A stretch of DNA of 64,000 nt from Rhodospirillales bacterium (GTDB lineage Bacteria > Pseudomonadota > Alphaproteobacteria > Rhodospirillales > Defluviicoccaceae): NCBI GenBank assembly GCA_016712375.1, contig JADJRE010000008.1:62001-126000 (forward strand), in the 5' to 3' direction. The translations under genes were made by a program, and so were the position numbers. Below the pieces are notes generated by a model. That model was not told the origin of the DNA. It was given only the letters and a program-made list of their open reading frames with translations, and ran no database searches. This document shows, one piece after another, positions 47,984-58,146 of the stretch; the stretch's first letter is position 1, and each line of letters begins with the position of its first letter.

Positions 47984-48292
47984 AGTTGTCCTCGCCTTCG
48001 ATATCGATCACACAACGGTCGAGCTTGATCGGTCACGATCAAGACTTTCGTCGAGTAGCTTGCTGCAGCGTTCTATAGCATCCCGGTAAGCGATCGCGAC
48101 GGCAGAGCGCGGCAAATATGGCGGAGAGACGAAGCTTTGGGCTCTGCCGGCATGCCGCCCGATGCGACGACATTTGCGTCGCCGCCGTGAGGGGGCTAAT
48201 TGGGAGGGCAATTGCCGGCGGTAGCGCTGCAGCGGGGGCCGCACCCCGTGAACGAGCGGCTGCCACCATCGAGAAGGCATCGCGGAGGAACC
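47984..48292. other. 309-nt intergenic region between the channel and hydrolase genes
   Basis: Divergent promoters expected. No gene, RNA or strong repeat recognised; the AGGAGG-like GGAGGAACC just before 48293 is the hydrolase RBS. Confidence 0.4.
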
Positions 48293-49108
48293 ATGAGCCA
48301 GAGAGTGTACGAGGTGCTCGATCGGCCGGAAGTGGTGGGCGTGCTGTTCTATCCGCGGCGCGACGTGGGCATTCCCCGCCTCGCCAGCGGTGTGCACACC
48401 GTTCGTATTCCGGTATCGGGCGATGTAGCGCTGGGCGGCAAGATCTTCGCCGCCAATGCCGGTGCTCCGGTGATCTTTCACTTTCACGGAAACGGCGAGA
48501 TCGCGTCCGACTACGACACGATTGCGCCGTTCTACACACAGCACGGCATCACTTTGTTCGTCGTTGACTACCGCGGCTACGGTCTCAGCGAGGGAACGCC
48601 CTCGGCGACGTCGCTGATCGACGACGCCTGCACCGTATTTGCCAAGACACCGGATCTTCTGGCGCAGGCCGGCATCGCGGCCGGTCCCCTGTTTGTCATG
48701 GGTCGCTCGCTCGGCAGCGCCGCAGCGCTCGAGATCGTCGACCAGGCCAAATCCAATGTCGAAGGTCTGATCATCGAGAGCGGATTTGCCTATACCTTTC
48801 CGCTGATCGAGCGAATCGGCTTCCTGCCGCTGACTGATGCTTACGAGCACAAGGACGGCTTCGGCAACCTCGACAAGATCGCACGCGCACAGTTGCCGAC
48901 GCTGATCATTCACGGCGAACGCGACTGGATTATCCCGATCAGTGACGGCGACGCGCTGTTCGAGGCATCGCCGTCGAAGCAGAAGACCTTCGTACGCATT
49001 CCCGGCGCCGGCCATAACGACCTGATGCTGGTTGGCCGGCAGAGCTACTTCGACGCGCTCGCGCAGTTCTGCGGGACGCGGCCGAAGGCTGTGGCGGAAA
49101 GCGGTTGA
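48293..49108 (+). CDS. Alpha/beta-hydrolase family protein
   Basis: 271 aa from ATG 48293 with GGAGG close upstream. Oxyanion region FHFHGNGEIASDYDTIAP, DYRGYGLSEGTPS, nucleophile elbow GRSLGSA with Ser, acid Asp in LIIHGERDWIIP and His in GAGHNDLML. Resembles the BEM46/YfhR-type esterase group with no signal peptide. Substrate unknown. Confidence 0.87.
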   Translation: MSQRVYEVLDRPEVVGVLFYPRRDVGIPRLASGVHTVRIPVSGDVALGGKIFAANAGAPVIFHFHGNGEIASDYDTIAPFYTQHGITLFVVDYRGYGLSEGTPSATSLIDDACTVFAKTPDLLAQAGIAAGPLFVMGRSLGSAAALEIVDQAKSNVEGLIIESGFAYTFPLIERIGFLPLTDAYEHKDGFGNLDKIARAQLPTLIIHGERDWIIPISDGDALFEASPSKQKTFVRIPGAGHNDLMLVGRQSYFDALAQFCGTRPKAVAESG

Positions 49109-49189
49109 GGCCTCTACCGCCGGCTTCCCGCGTTTGTACCAAGCACTCGGCATCGTCTGGACACGCCCGGCGGATATGGGCGGTGCTCC

Positions 49190-49573
49190 TCATTTCGCCG
49201 TCCTGCCCTTGTAAACGCAAGTCTGATGGCACGATGGCCGTCGCACGGTGACGCGGCATAGCCCGGGAAAGCGCGGCGCAAGACGCTCCCACACCCACAT
49301 CGCGATGTTCTCCAGGCTCGGAACAGCGAGACCAGGCACCTCGTTCAGCAGCCGGTGGTCAAGATCCGAGCGCAGCTCGCCGCCCGCCTGCTCGAGCCGG
49401 GCGAAGTCAACAACGAAGCCGGTCTGCGCATCTGGCTCGCCTGCGATGGCGACCTCGACAAAGAACGAATGTCCGTGTAGCCGGCCGTACATATGGCCTT
49501 CTGGCATGCCCTCGAAGTGGTGCGCGGCGTCGAAGCCGAACTCGAACGAAATCTCCATTGCGGCGTCGGACAT
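49190..49573 (-). CDS. queD: 6-carboxytetrahydropterin synthase-like protein QueD
   Basis: Second step of queuosine/7-deazapurine synthesis. 127 aa, T-fold. Zinc ligands His in FDAAHHFEGMPEGHMY and His33 and His35 in RLHGHSFFVEV. FVVDFARLEQ, LDHRLLNE, PSLENIAMWVWERL and the Glu-bearing VTVRRPSC segments are typical. Oddity: in the Cys-X3-His-Gly-His motif that carries the catalytic Cys in E. coli QueD, the Cys position is Tyr29 (TAC at 49487-49489). Start ATG overlaps the queE stop (TGATG). Some alphaproteobacterial members also lack the Cys, so activity is uncertain. Confidence 0.85.
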   Translation of the reverse strand: MSDAAMEISFEFGFDAAHHFEGMPEGHMYGRLHGHSFFVEVAIAGEPDAQTGFVVDFARLEQAGGELRSDLDHRLLNEVPGLAVPSLENIAMWVWERLAPRFPGLCRVTVRRPSCHQTCVYKGRTAK

Positions 49574-50206
49574 CAGCGCATTCCCAGGAGCTTGTGCGTT
49601 TGCAGGCTGAGCCGCCAGCGAGGCTGCGCGAGGCAATAGGCGGCGGCTAGCTGGGTGTTGCGCAGCAGCTGCGGACCATCCATCGGCTGCAAAAAGAAGT
49701 GCGTGAAGCCGAGGTGTTCGAACGCTTGTGGTTCGGCGCCGTCTTGCGGGAACACCAGCTTGAGTTCGTCGCCGCTGGTCAGCCGCAACGGCGCGCAAGC
49801 CTTCGGGCTCACGCAGATCCAGTCTACGCCCTGCGGAAGATCCAAGGTGCCGTTGGTCTCGATGGCGACGCTGCAGCCGCAAGCGTGCAGCGCTTCCAGC
49901 AAGAGAGCATCCAGTTGCAGCGCCGGCTCCCCCCCGGTCAGCACCACGAACCGCCGGTCGGAGACGCCGTGGGGCCAGTACGCAGTGATCGCCGCCGCCA
50001 GCTCCGAGGCGGTGGCGAAACGACCGCCCCCGTCGCCGTCGGTGCCAACGAATTCGGTGTCGCAGAACCGGCAGATCGCGGACGCACGGTCTTCCACGCG
50101 GCCGCTCCAGGTTGCAGCCGGCGAAGCGGCAGAACACCGCCGGTCGCCCAGAGTGTGTGCCTTCGCCCTGTAACGAATAGAAGATCTCCTTGACCGCGTA
50201 GCTCAC
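49573..50206 (-). CDS. queE: 7-carboxy-7-deazaguanine synthase QueE (frameshifted)
   Basis: Radical SAM enzyme of the queuosine pathway. Start ATG 50206: MSYAVKEIFYSLQGEGTHSG, then RPAVFCRFAGCNL. Near 50110-50115 the frame is lost; restoring two bases (CTG-TGG-AGC) joins it to SGRVEDRASAICRFCDTEFV and gives the C-X14-C-X2-C cluster motif known from Burkholderia-type QueE. FVVLTGGEPALQLDALLLEA and VAIETNGTLDLPQGVDWICV follow, with the stop at 49573. Coupled to queD by TGATG. Merged length about 211 aa, normal. Confidence 0.9.
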
Positions 50207-50326
50207 GTCGTCCGTCCTGCCGGGCCGGCGAAGGCCGGCTAACTAAAACCACTATAGGCGATCACACGCCGATGCGAGAGCTCGTGTGCAATCCCCCAAC
50301 GCGGCGACCTGCGCTATAGTCTCCGC

Positions 50327-53064
50327 ATGACCAACGCTGCCTTCGCCGCCGCGCGTACCCAGTTGCCGGATGTTCCGGCGCTGGCGGTGGGGGTGCGCGA
50401 AGCGACCTGGGTGACGCCGGCGGGTGAAGTGGAAACGCTGACCCCGGAGGTTGCGGCAGCCCGCCTTCGTCAGGGTGAAACGCCAATCGTCTGCCACGCC
50501 CGCGCCGTCGCGCGCCGGCTGCGGCTAACGACGGTTGCCGCACTCGACGTCCTGGAACTGTTTGCGTTCGTCCGCCCGGCGCGATTCTGCGTGCCGACGC
50601 CCCGCGGGCTCGCCGCCGCACTGTTGCTGCCGCCGCCGGAGGGTCATGACGGAGATGCTGCGACGCTGTTCGCGGCCTCTCGCGCGCTGCTCGGTGAACT
50701 CACCGCTTCGCCAGGACGGGATGCCGCCGGTATCGCCTGGACGATGGCGCGTGGCGGCTGGCGCTGGGCCCCGTCCGTGCTTGCAGCGTTGGGAGCCACA
50801 ACACAGGCGCCTGGGCGGCCGGAGGATGCGCTGCGGGTGTGGCAGCGACTACCGGAATGGGACGAACGCCCTGCTGAAGCAGCGCCGGATTCGTGGCCGG
50901 TGGAAGCGGTTGAAGCGCGTGCTCGGCTGGTTCAGTTGCTTGGCGAGGCGGCCGAGCCGCGGCCGCAGCAGCTGCGGTACGCTTCACGCCGCCGCCGCCG
51001 CGTTCGCACCGCGCCAGCGAAGCAGGCGAGCCGCGCCTGGTTCTCGCCGAGGCGGGCACGGGTATCGGCAAGACGCTCGGCTACATCGCGCCTTCTACGT
51101 TGTGGGCGCAGAAGAATCGTGGCTCGGTCTGGATCAGCACCTATACGCGCAATCTGCAGCGGCAGCTCGACCGGGAACTGGATCGGGCCTACCCCGACCT
51201 TCGGATCAAGAGCCGCAAGGTGGTTGTCCGCAAGGGCCGGGAAAACCTGTTCTGCCTGCTGAATTTCGAAGAAGCCTCGACGCACCTGTCCATGCGCCGT
51301 GATGATGCCGTTGCCCTTGGCCTCGTTGCCCGCTGGGCGTTGGCCAGCCGGGACGGCGACATGGTCGGCGGCGACTTCCCAGCCTGGCTCGCCGACCTGC
51401 TGGGTAGCACACTCACCGTCGACCTCACCGACACCCGCGGTGAGTGCATCTACGGCGCCTGCAGACATTATCGGCGTTGCTTCGTCGAGCGTTCGATCCG
51501 CCGGGCGCGCCGCGCCGAGGTCGTCGTCGCCAACCACGCGCTGGTAATGGTGCAGGCGGCGACCGGCGCCGACGAAGCGACGCTGCCGGTTCGCTACGTT
51601 TTTGACGAGGGCCACCAGCTGTTCGACGCGGCCGACGACACCTTCTCGCTGCACCTCAGCGGGCGCGAGACGGCCGAATTAAGGCGCTGGCTGCGTGGCG
51701 CCGAGGAAGGCGCGCGGCAGCGCCGCCGCGGCCTTCGAGAGCGTGCAGGCGAACTGGTCCAAGACGACAGGGCCGCCTCAGGCGCCCTGGACGATGCGCT
51801 GCGGTTCGCCCGCTCCCTGCCAGGGCCTGGCTGGCGGCCGCGTCTCGCCGCAGATTCGGCGCTGGGCCCGGCCGAGGCGTTCCTGGCGCTGGTGCGCCGC
51901 CAGGTTTATGCGCGGGCACGCGACGCCGACGCCGCATACAGCCTTGAAGCCGAGATCCGGCCACCGATCCCTGGGCTGACTGAAGCGGCGGCGGCGTTGG
52001 CCGAAGCGCTGGCACTAATCGCAGCACCGCTGCAGACGCTCGCCCGCGCCCTGGACGCCCGCCTCGACGCGGAAGCCGAGACGCTGGAGACGGGCACCCG
52101 CCAGCGCATTGAAAGCCTGTGCCGCAGCATCCGCCGCCGTGCCACCGAGCCGCTCGCCGGCTGGCGAGCAATGCTGCGATCCTTGGCAGAGGAGCGGCCG
52201 CCGGAATATCTCGACTGGCTTGCGGTGGAGCGAATTGAGGGCCGGGAGACCGACGTTGGCTTCTGCCGCCACTGGATCGATCCAATGCGCCCGTTCGCCG
52301 AGGTGGTGCTGCGTCCGGCGCACGGCGCCCTGATCACCTCTGCCACCCTGCGCGATGGCACCGGTGACGACGACGCGGATTGGGCAGCCGCCGAGAGCCG
52401 CACCGGTGTCCGTCATTTGCCCGCGGCGCCGGTGCTCTCGGCACTGCCGTCGCCGTTCGATTACTCAACCGATACCCGGGTGCTGGTAATCGGCGACGTC
52501 ACCCGCGACGATCTCCGGCAGGTCGCGGCGGCTTACCGCGAGCTGTTCATCGCCGCCAACGGCGGGGCGCTGGGCCTATTTACGGCGATCAGCCGCCTGC
52601 GCGCCGTGCACCAGGCGATCGCCGGCCCGCTGGAGGAGGCGGGTCTCAGCCTGCTCGCGCAGCACGTCGATCCGCTGGACGTGGGCACGCTGATCGACAT
52701 CTTCCGCGCCGAGGAAGATACCTGCCTGCTGGGCACCGACGCGGTGCGCGATGGTATCGATGTGCCCGGCCGGTCGCTGCGGCTGATCGTCTTCGATCGC
52801 GTTCCGTGGCCCAGGCCGACGCTGTTGCACCGGGCGCGGCGGGACGCGTTCGGCGGACGCGCCTACGAGGAAATGCTCGCCCGGCTGAAGCTGAAGCAGG
52901 CCTACGGCCGATTAATCCGCCGCCAGGGCGATCGCGGCGTCTTCGTCATGCTCGATCGCCAGCTTCCCACGCGCCTTGCCGGCGCATTTCCTGAAGGTGT
53001 CCGCGTCGATCGCCTGGGGCTGGCCGAGGCAATCGCCATCACCAAGCAAATGGTTTCTCGATAG
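50327..53064 (+). CDS. DinG/XPD-like ATP-dependent DNA helicase (two frameshifts)
   Basis: Superfamily 2 helicase. The N-terminal 220 residues (DVPALAVGVREATWVTPAGE, ETPIVCHARAVARRL) form an Ala-rich domain not found in E. coli DinG; alphaproteobacterial versions of the family have it. The frame changes at about 50980 and 51025 before the Walker A AEAGTGIGKTLGYIAP, after which 51100-53064 is intact. Cys residues in NLFCLLN and in GECIYGACRHYRRC match a 4Fe-4S domain. DEAH-like box FDEGHQLF, then LRPAHGALITSATLRDG, LGTDAVRDGIDVPGRSLRLI, and QAYGRLIRRQGDRGVFVMLD with helicase motifs IV-VI. About 900 aa merged. Divergent from queE. Confidence 0.85.
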
Positions 53065-53094
53065 CGGGAAGGCGAACCGCCTCGACGCCGCAAT

Positions 53095-53697
53095 TCAACG
53101 AACAAGCTTCGCCGTCACTTCCGCCACGTAGCGTCCCTGGCTGCGCGCGATTTTCAGATCGTGCTCCGGTACCGGGAGGCTCTTGCCGTCGGCGCCTGCC
53201 AGCGTGGAAGCGCCATAGGGGCTGCCGCCGGTGATGTGCTCCATGTTCAGTATATCCGCCTCCGAATAGCCGGGCGGGACGATGATGAAGCCGAGATGGC
53301 ACAGCGTCACATGGAACGAGGTAATTGTCGTCTCTTGTCCGCCATGCTGCGTGCCGGTGGAACAGAATACACTGCCTACCTTGCCGAGCAGCTTGCCCTG
53401 CATCCACAAGCCGCCCGTTTGATCCAGGAAGTTACGCATCTGCGCGCACATCATGCCGAAGCGGGTCGGTGTGCCGAAGATGATTGCATCGTAATCCGGA
53501 AGTTCCTGCACGGTCGCGACTGGTGCCGGCTGGTCAAGCTTGAAGCCGGAACTGCGGGCGGCCTCTGCGGGAACCAGCTCGGCAACGCGCTTGATCGCCA
53601 CCTCAGCGCCCGCCTCCCGCGCTCCCTCGGCAACTGCCTTCGCCATGGCCTCGATATGACCATAGCTCGAGTAATAGAGCACCAGCACCTTGGTCAT
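53095..53697 (-). CDS. wrbA: NAD(P)H:quinone oxidoreductase WrbA
   Basis: Flavodoxin-like FMN protein that reduces quinones by two electrons. 200 aa from ATG 53697, RBS GGGAGG. FMN phosphate loop VLYYSSYGHIEAMA at the N-terminus, PDYDAIIFGTPTRFGMMCAQ, STGTQHGGQETTITSFH, and GGSPYGASTLAG. Standard WrbA length and composition. Convergent with the helicase gene. Confidence 0.95.
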   Translation of the reverse strand: MTKVLVLYYSSYGHIEAMAKAVAEGAREAGAEVAIKRVAELVPAEAARSSGFKLDQPAPVATVQELPDYDAIIFGTPTRFGMMCAQMRNFLDQTGGLWMQGKLLGKVGSVFCSTGTQHGGQETTITSFHVTLCHLGFIIVPPGYSEADILNMEHITGGSPYGASTLAGADGKSLPVPEHDLKIARSQGRYVAEVTAKLVR

Positions 53698-54071
53698 CCC
53701 ATTCCTCCCGTTACCGACACGCCTTCGTCCAATGCTGGCCGGAGGCGGCGCCGTGGTTCCCGAGGTGGAACCCGGCGGCCGGCGCGCTTGTTCCCCGGAG
53801 AGTCGACGGGTCCGTTGCGTCGCGCCAGGCAAGAACGGTACCGGCACGGCGAAGCAGCAATTAAAGAAGCCTGGCGCCTTGCCGAGCCCCGGCACCAAGC
53901 AGCTTGTGACGCCGAGAATCCCATCAGGATGATGGCGCAGGCTGGCAGCACAACGTCGATCGCTACCTGTTCGATTGGTGTGGGCTTGACGGCTTGGCCA
54001 CCGGCGCGCATTAAGCAGTTTCCCCGCTGAGGACGCCGGCTGCCGCGTCCCGCCAGTTGCCGAGGCTCCGG
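53698..54071. other. 374-nt region between wrbA and the TerB-like gene
   Basis: No supportable gene. Contains the wrbA upstream region on the minus strand and the start region of the TerB-like gene; no structured repeat or RNA recognised. Confidence 0.4.
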
Positions 54072-54476
54072 ATGATCAGCCACCACGCCGCCCTAATCTA
54101 CACCATGGTCCTGGTTTCCGCTTCCGACCGGCGCATGCCGGACTCGGAGCTGCGGAAGATGGGCGAGATCCTCGGCACGCTGCCGATATTCGAAGGCTAT
54201 AACAGCGATCTGCTCACGCAGACCGCTGCTGCCTGTGCCGATTTGCTTGACGACGACGAAGGTCTGGACAAGGCGCTGTCGCTGATCGAGGCGGCGCTGC
54301 CGCCAAAGCTGCGAGAAACCGCGTACGCGCTCGCCTGTGACATTGCCGCCGCCGACCAGGAGGTGCCGGAAGAAGAAATGCGGATGCTGGAGATGATCCG
54401 CCACAGGCTGAAAATCGACCGGCTGATCGCGGCCGGTATTGAACGCGGCGCCCGGGCGCGGTTCAGCAAGCTATGA
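54072..54476 (+). CDS. TerB-family protein
   Basis: 134 aa from ATG 54072, helical. TerB-type pattern: HAALIYTMVLVSASDRRMPD (first acidic metal-binding-like segment), ELRKMGEILGTLPIF, then RETAYALACDIAAADQEVPE as the second, pseudo-symmetric half, followed by EEMRMLEMIRHRLKID. TerB-like proteins bind metal ions and are linked to stress and membrane complexes, but small stand-alone copies are of unknown function. Confidence 0.75.
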   Translation: MISHHAALIYTMVLVSASDRRMPDSELRKMGEILGTLPIFEGYNSDLLTQTAAACADLLDDDEGLDKALSLIEAALPPKLRETAYALACDIAAADQEVPEEEMRMLEMIRHRLKIDRLIAAGIERGARARFSKL

Positions 54477-54500
54477 GCCGGTATAGCAACCGCACGCTCT

Positions 54501-56449
54501 TTATGGAGCGGTGATTTTTGAATTATCGGCGAGGAATGCCCGCGCCTCCGCGGCGCTCTCGAAGACGTGCGGGGCGACGTCGCGCTTGGCCAGTTCTTCG
54601 CCCAGCTTGGAGCGCATAAATGCGCTTGTCGAATAGCGCGTAACCTTGACGTAGTACGTTTTCTGCATGTACTGGATCATCTTGGCGTACGTATCGAGCA
54701 TACTGTCGTCAATGCGGAATGAATCGTAGTTAACAACGACATCGACAAAACGGCCGATGCGCTTGCAGCGGCTCTCCACTGCTTCCTGTACCGCTTCCAC
54801 GTCTTTTTTGTCACGTATCCGCAAGCCTTCGAAGTTGAGGAACAGGACGTTGCGCTCCACGTCGTAGCTGATGCGGGAGGCAAGGTCGCGGAAGCCGAGG
54901 AAGTCGCGATCGAGACCCATGAGATCGGGGCGGAAAATGCGCGCGTCCATTTCTTGCGGATGCTCAACGATGGGTGTGAACTCCATGTGCGCAAGAATGT
55001 CGCGTTCGATGTCGATTCCGGGGCCACCTCAGCGAGCGCCAATCCGTTCTGCGTCAACCGAAAGACGCAGCGCTCGGTGACATAAAGCACCGGTTGCTGC
55101 GTCTCCCGCGCGTAGCTGCCGCTGAACGTTACTTGGCCGACCTGCTTGACGAACTTGCGCGCCCGACCCTCCTGAACGATGCGCAAACGGCCATCCTCAA
55201 CGGCGATCTTCAGGCCACCGGCGGTAAAGGTGCCGGCAAAGACGATTTTGCGGGCGTTCTGGCTGATGTTGATGAAGCCCCCGGCCCCGGCCAGTTTCGG
55301 GCCGAAACGGCTGACGTTGAGGTTGCCTTCTTCGTCGCATTCGGCGAGGCCTAGACAGGCCATGTCGAGGCCGCCACCATCGTAGAAGTCGAACTGCTCG
55401 TTCTGGTCGATGATCGCCTCGGCATTGACGTCCGCCCCGAAGTTCAGGCCAGCCTGCGGCACGCCGCCGATCGCCCCCGGCTCGGTGGTTAACGTGACGT
55501 ACTTGAGGACCTGCTCTTCGTTGGCAACGGAGGCCACCCCTTCCGGCATGCCGATGCCGAGATTGACGACGCCGCCCGCCGGCAGCTCGAAGACGCAGCG
55601 CCGGGCGATCAGTTTGCGATCATCGAGCGGCAACGGCGTCAGCGAGCCGAGCGGCACGCGGATCTCAGAAGCGTACGCTGGATCGTAGGGGATGCCGTAG
55701 GTCTGCCAGTGGTGCTCGGGTGAGGCTACGACGACGCAATCAACCAGGATGCCGGGGATCTTGACGGCCTTCGGATTGAGCGAGCCCGCTTCGGCGATGC
55801 GCTCCACCTGTACGATGACCAGCCCGCCGGAATTCTTCGCCGCCATCGCCATCGCCAGGTTATCGAGGGTCAGCGCCTCGCGCTCCATGGTGACGTTGCC
55901 GTTTGGATCTGCGGTGGTGCCGCGACAGAATGCGACATTCACCGGAAAAGCCTTGTAGAACAGCCACTGCTCGCCTGCGAGTTCGATAAGTTCGACGAGA
56001 TGCTCGGTGCTGATGTCGTTGATCCGGCCGCCCTCGCGTCGGGGATCTACGAACGTGCCGAGCCCGACCTTGGTGATGACGCCTGGCTTGCGGCCGGCGA
56101 TCGCGCGGTAGAGCTGCGAGATTACCCCCTGCGGCAGGTTCCATCCCTCGATGCGATTGGCGAGAGCCAGTTTCGCTACCTTCGGGATCAGGCCCCAGTG
56201 CCCGCCGACCACCCGCTTCAGCAGGCCATCATGGCCGAGATGGTTTAGCCCTCGCTCGCCGCTGTCGCCCTGGCCGGCCGCGAACATCAAGGTTAAGTTG
56301 CGCGGTGAGCCTGTCTCCAGGAAGCGGCGCTCGAGTGTCACAAGCAGGGCTTCGGGTGCTCCGGAGCCGATAAACCCGGTATTGATCAGCGTATCGCCGT
56401 CACGCACAAGCGCCACCGCCTCTTCGGCGGAAACTATCTTGTGTTTCAT
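54501..56449 (-). CDS. Acyl-CoA:acetate/3-ketoacid CoA-transferase with C-terminal extension (frameshifted)
   Basis: Fused alpha-beta CoA-transferase (YdiF-like), ATG 56449. First half: INTGFIGSGAPEALLVTLE and GLIPKVAKLALANRIEGWNL; second half: VNLGIGMPEGVASVANEEQV and catalytic Glu323 in TTEPGAIGGVPQAGLNF. Near 55020-55024 a C run is one base short; the other frame then gives GIDIERDILAHMEFTPIVEH, the usual family ending, and continues about 120 residues beyond it (DFLGFRDLASRISYDVERNV, CKRIGRFVDVVVNYDSFRID, QKTYYVKVTRYSTSAFMRSK) to a stop at 54501. The extra part is an alpha/beta domain that I do not recognise. Total about 650 aa. Confidence 0.85.
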
Positions 56450-56598
56450 CGTGGCACCTCCCGCAGCAGTTTATCTTGTCGCACGACACCCGCTTTCCGA
56501 CATCTTGCTTGAGAACGCGGGGCAGTGAAAGCGCCCGCCGTCTGGATTGTGACGCAGGTGAAACGCGCTCATTAGCTTGGTGCCGAGGGTCGATTGTT

Positions 56599-57366
56599 TC
56601 AGGAACTGATCGGCGCCGGACATTCGCGAGCGGCGGTCGTCAGCTCCACCAAAATCTCACGCAGGCTTTCAGCGTCCGTCGCCAGGCGAGGAAACGAGAG
56701 CCTGGCGAACGCGGATTCGCCGCGCCCCAGGTCGCAGCCCTCGGGGTCGAGCGCCAGTATCTTCCAGCCGCTGCCGGCACGCCCCAGCAGCCGCTGTGCA
56801 CACAGGTCAATGGCGTCAGCATGATCGGTGTTCATGTGCGCCAGCACCGCTGGCTCGGCTTCGGCCAATGCGCGCGCCGCCTCGGCTTCGGTGAGCAAGG
56901 CCGATGCTTCGAGTCTTCGTGCCTGGGCGAAGCCGCCAACCCAGTGGCCGCCTTCAATGTGCATCCGGAAGACCCGGAAGTCGGTAAAGCCGGCGTACAT
57001 TGAGGCGCCGGGGTGCCGGGCGAGGAAGCGGCGGCGCATCCGTGGGTCAGGGTCGGGCTCGATCCGACCGAGCAGGGTCAGGCGGGGGCCGGTCTGCGGA
57101 TTGGCGCGGCGACCCGCGTCCTCCAGCAGCAGTGAGGCAAGAGAACTAGTGTCGAGGTTGCGGGTGTGGTCGGAAAGCGTGGAAAGCAGCAGGATCGGGC
57201 TGCCGTCGCAATCACATGCCAGGGTCACCAGGGAGCAGAACGGCCGACCGCCCTCACTGGCAAGCGCCGTCGCCAACGCCCCCCATCGCCGCGTGCGGAG
57301 CATCAGCCGCGCGGCGTCGGCGGCGCGTCGTTTTTGGTCGCTGGGTTCCTGCTCGCGTTTCGTCAA
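56599..57366 (-). CDS. HugZ-type FMN/heme-utilisation family protein (PNPOx-like)
   Basis: 255 aa. N-terminal split-barrel flavin-binding domain (ARLMLRTRRWGALATALASE, GRPFCSLVTLACDCDGSPIL, LLSTLSDHTRNLDTSSLASL, GPRLTLLGRIE). The C-terminal DUF2470 domain has HMNTDHADAIDLCAQRLLGR and IDLC-type helix. Resembles HugZ heme oxygenases and related pyridoxamine 5'-phosphate oxidase-like proteins; heme activity is not proven by sequence. Last gene of the DUF1538 operon, 14 nt after the CBS gene. Confidence 0.85.
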   Translation of the reverse strand: MTKREQEPSDQKRRAADAARLMLRTRRWGALATALASEGGRPFCSLVTLACDCDGSPILLLSTLSDHTRNLDTSSLASLLLEDAGRRANPQTGPRLTLLGRIEPDPDPRMRRRFLARHPGASMYAGFTDFRVFRMHIEGGHWVGGFAQARRLEASALLTEAEAARALAEAEPAVLAHMNTDHADAIDLCAQRLLGRAGSGWKILALDPEGCDLGRGESAFARLSFPRLATDAESLREILVELTTAARECPAPISS

Positions 57367-57380
57367 CCTCGCCTCCCGGG

Positions 57381-57800
57381 TCAGCCAGCCGCCTCAGCCC
57401 CGGCGGGCGTGCTGCGCAGGACAAGGTCCCGCAACGTGACAATACCGACCGGGGCGCGCGCGCTGTCGACAACGAGAGCACGCGATACGCTAAACCTCAC
57501 CAACAGGCGAACGGCGTATTTCGCCTGCATATCGACTGGCAACGTCAGCACAGGCTTCGACATCACCTCGTAGACGTTGACCCGCTCGGCCGCCCGATCG
57601 CGGGCGACAACCTCGCGAGCAATGTCGGTGACGACAATCAGACCAAGTTCGTCAAAGACATCGCGGCGCTCGACCACCAGCGAGCTGACGCCCGCTTCCC
57701 GCATTGCGCCGATCGCCTCGGCGACCGTCGCCATCCGGCTGATGGTGCGCACATCGCCGGTCATGACATCGCCGACGCACAAAGGCAATTCCGCGCTCAT
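57381..57800 (-). CDS. CBS-pair protein of the DUF1538 operon
   Basis: 139 aa, two CBS motifs: CVGDVMTGDVRTISRMATVA with GVSSLVVERRD, and YEVMSKPVLTLPVDMQAKYA with SRALVVDSARAPVGIVTLRD. ATG overlaps the PII-like stop (ATGA). A nucleotide-sensing regulatory subunit is the natural reading next to a PII-like protein and two membrane proteins. Confidence 0.87.
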   Translation of the reverse strand: MSAELPLCVGDVMTGDVRTISRMATVAEAIGAMREAGVSSLVVERRDVFDELGLIVVTDIAREVVARDRAAERVNVYEVMSKPVLTLPVDMQAKYAVRLLVRFSVSRALVVDSARAPVGIVTLRDLVLRSTPAGAEAAG

Positions 57801-58146
57801 ATCCGCTCCTCGATCGCCGACAGCAGCGCCGCCTGTTGCGTACTCAAACCTACCGCGTCCTCGATTGCGAGTTGAAAAGCGATTCCGGCGCCGGGCTCGC
57901 TGTCAAGCGCGCCGGCCTGTGCGATCGTCTCCAGAATTTCGCGTGCCTTGGGCGCGGCGACGAGAAACAGCAGCATGTCCCGCTGCGCGGTCAATTCCAG
58001 GCCGAAGAAGGTTTTTCCGGGTTCAGGCCTTCGCCGCGGGCGTGCGTGATCACTGTCGATCCGGTCGCGCCCGCCTGTCGCGCCGCATCCAATACGGCCT
58101 CCGAGCGTTCCTCGGAGACGAAGGCGACGATCAGTTTCAGGTTCAT
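57797..58146 (-). CDS. PII-like signalling protein (frameshifted)
   Basis: About 116 aa merged. ATG 58146 overlaps the DUF1538 stop (TGATG). MNLKLIVAFVSEERSEAVLD, ARQAGATGSTVITHARGEGL is the first beta-alpha-beta unit of a PII ferredoxin-like fold. Near 58025 one base is missing, and the other frame continues PGKTFFGLELTAQRDMLLFL and GALDSEPGAGIAFQLAIEDA, the second unit, ending at 57797. It lacks a GlnB-type uridylylated Tyr loop, so it is a PII-like relative, not GlnB or GlnK. Confidence 0.8.
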
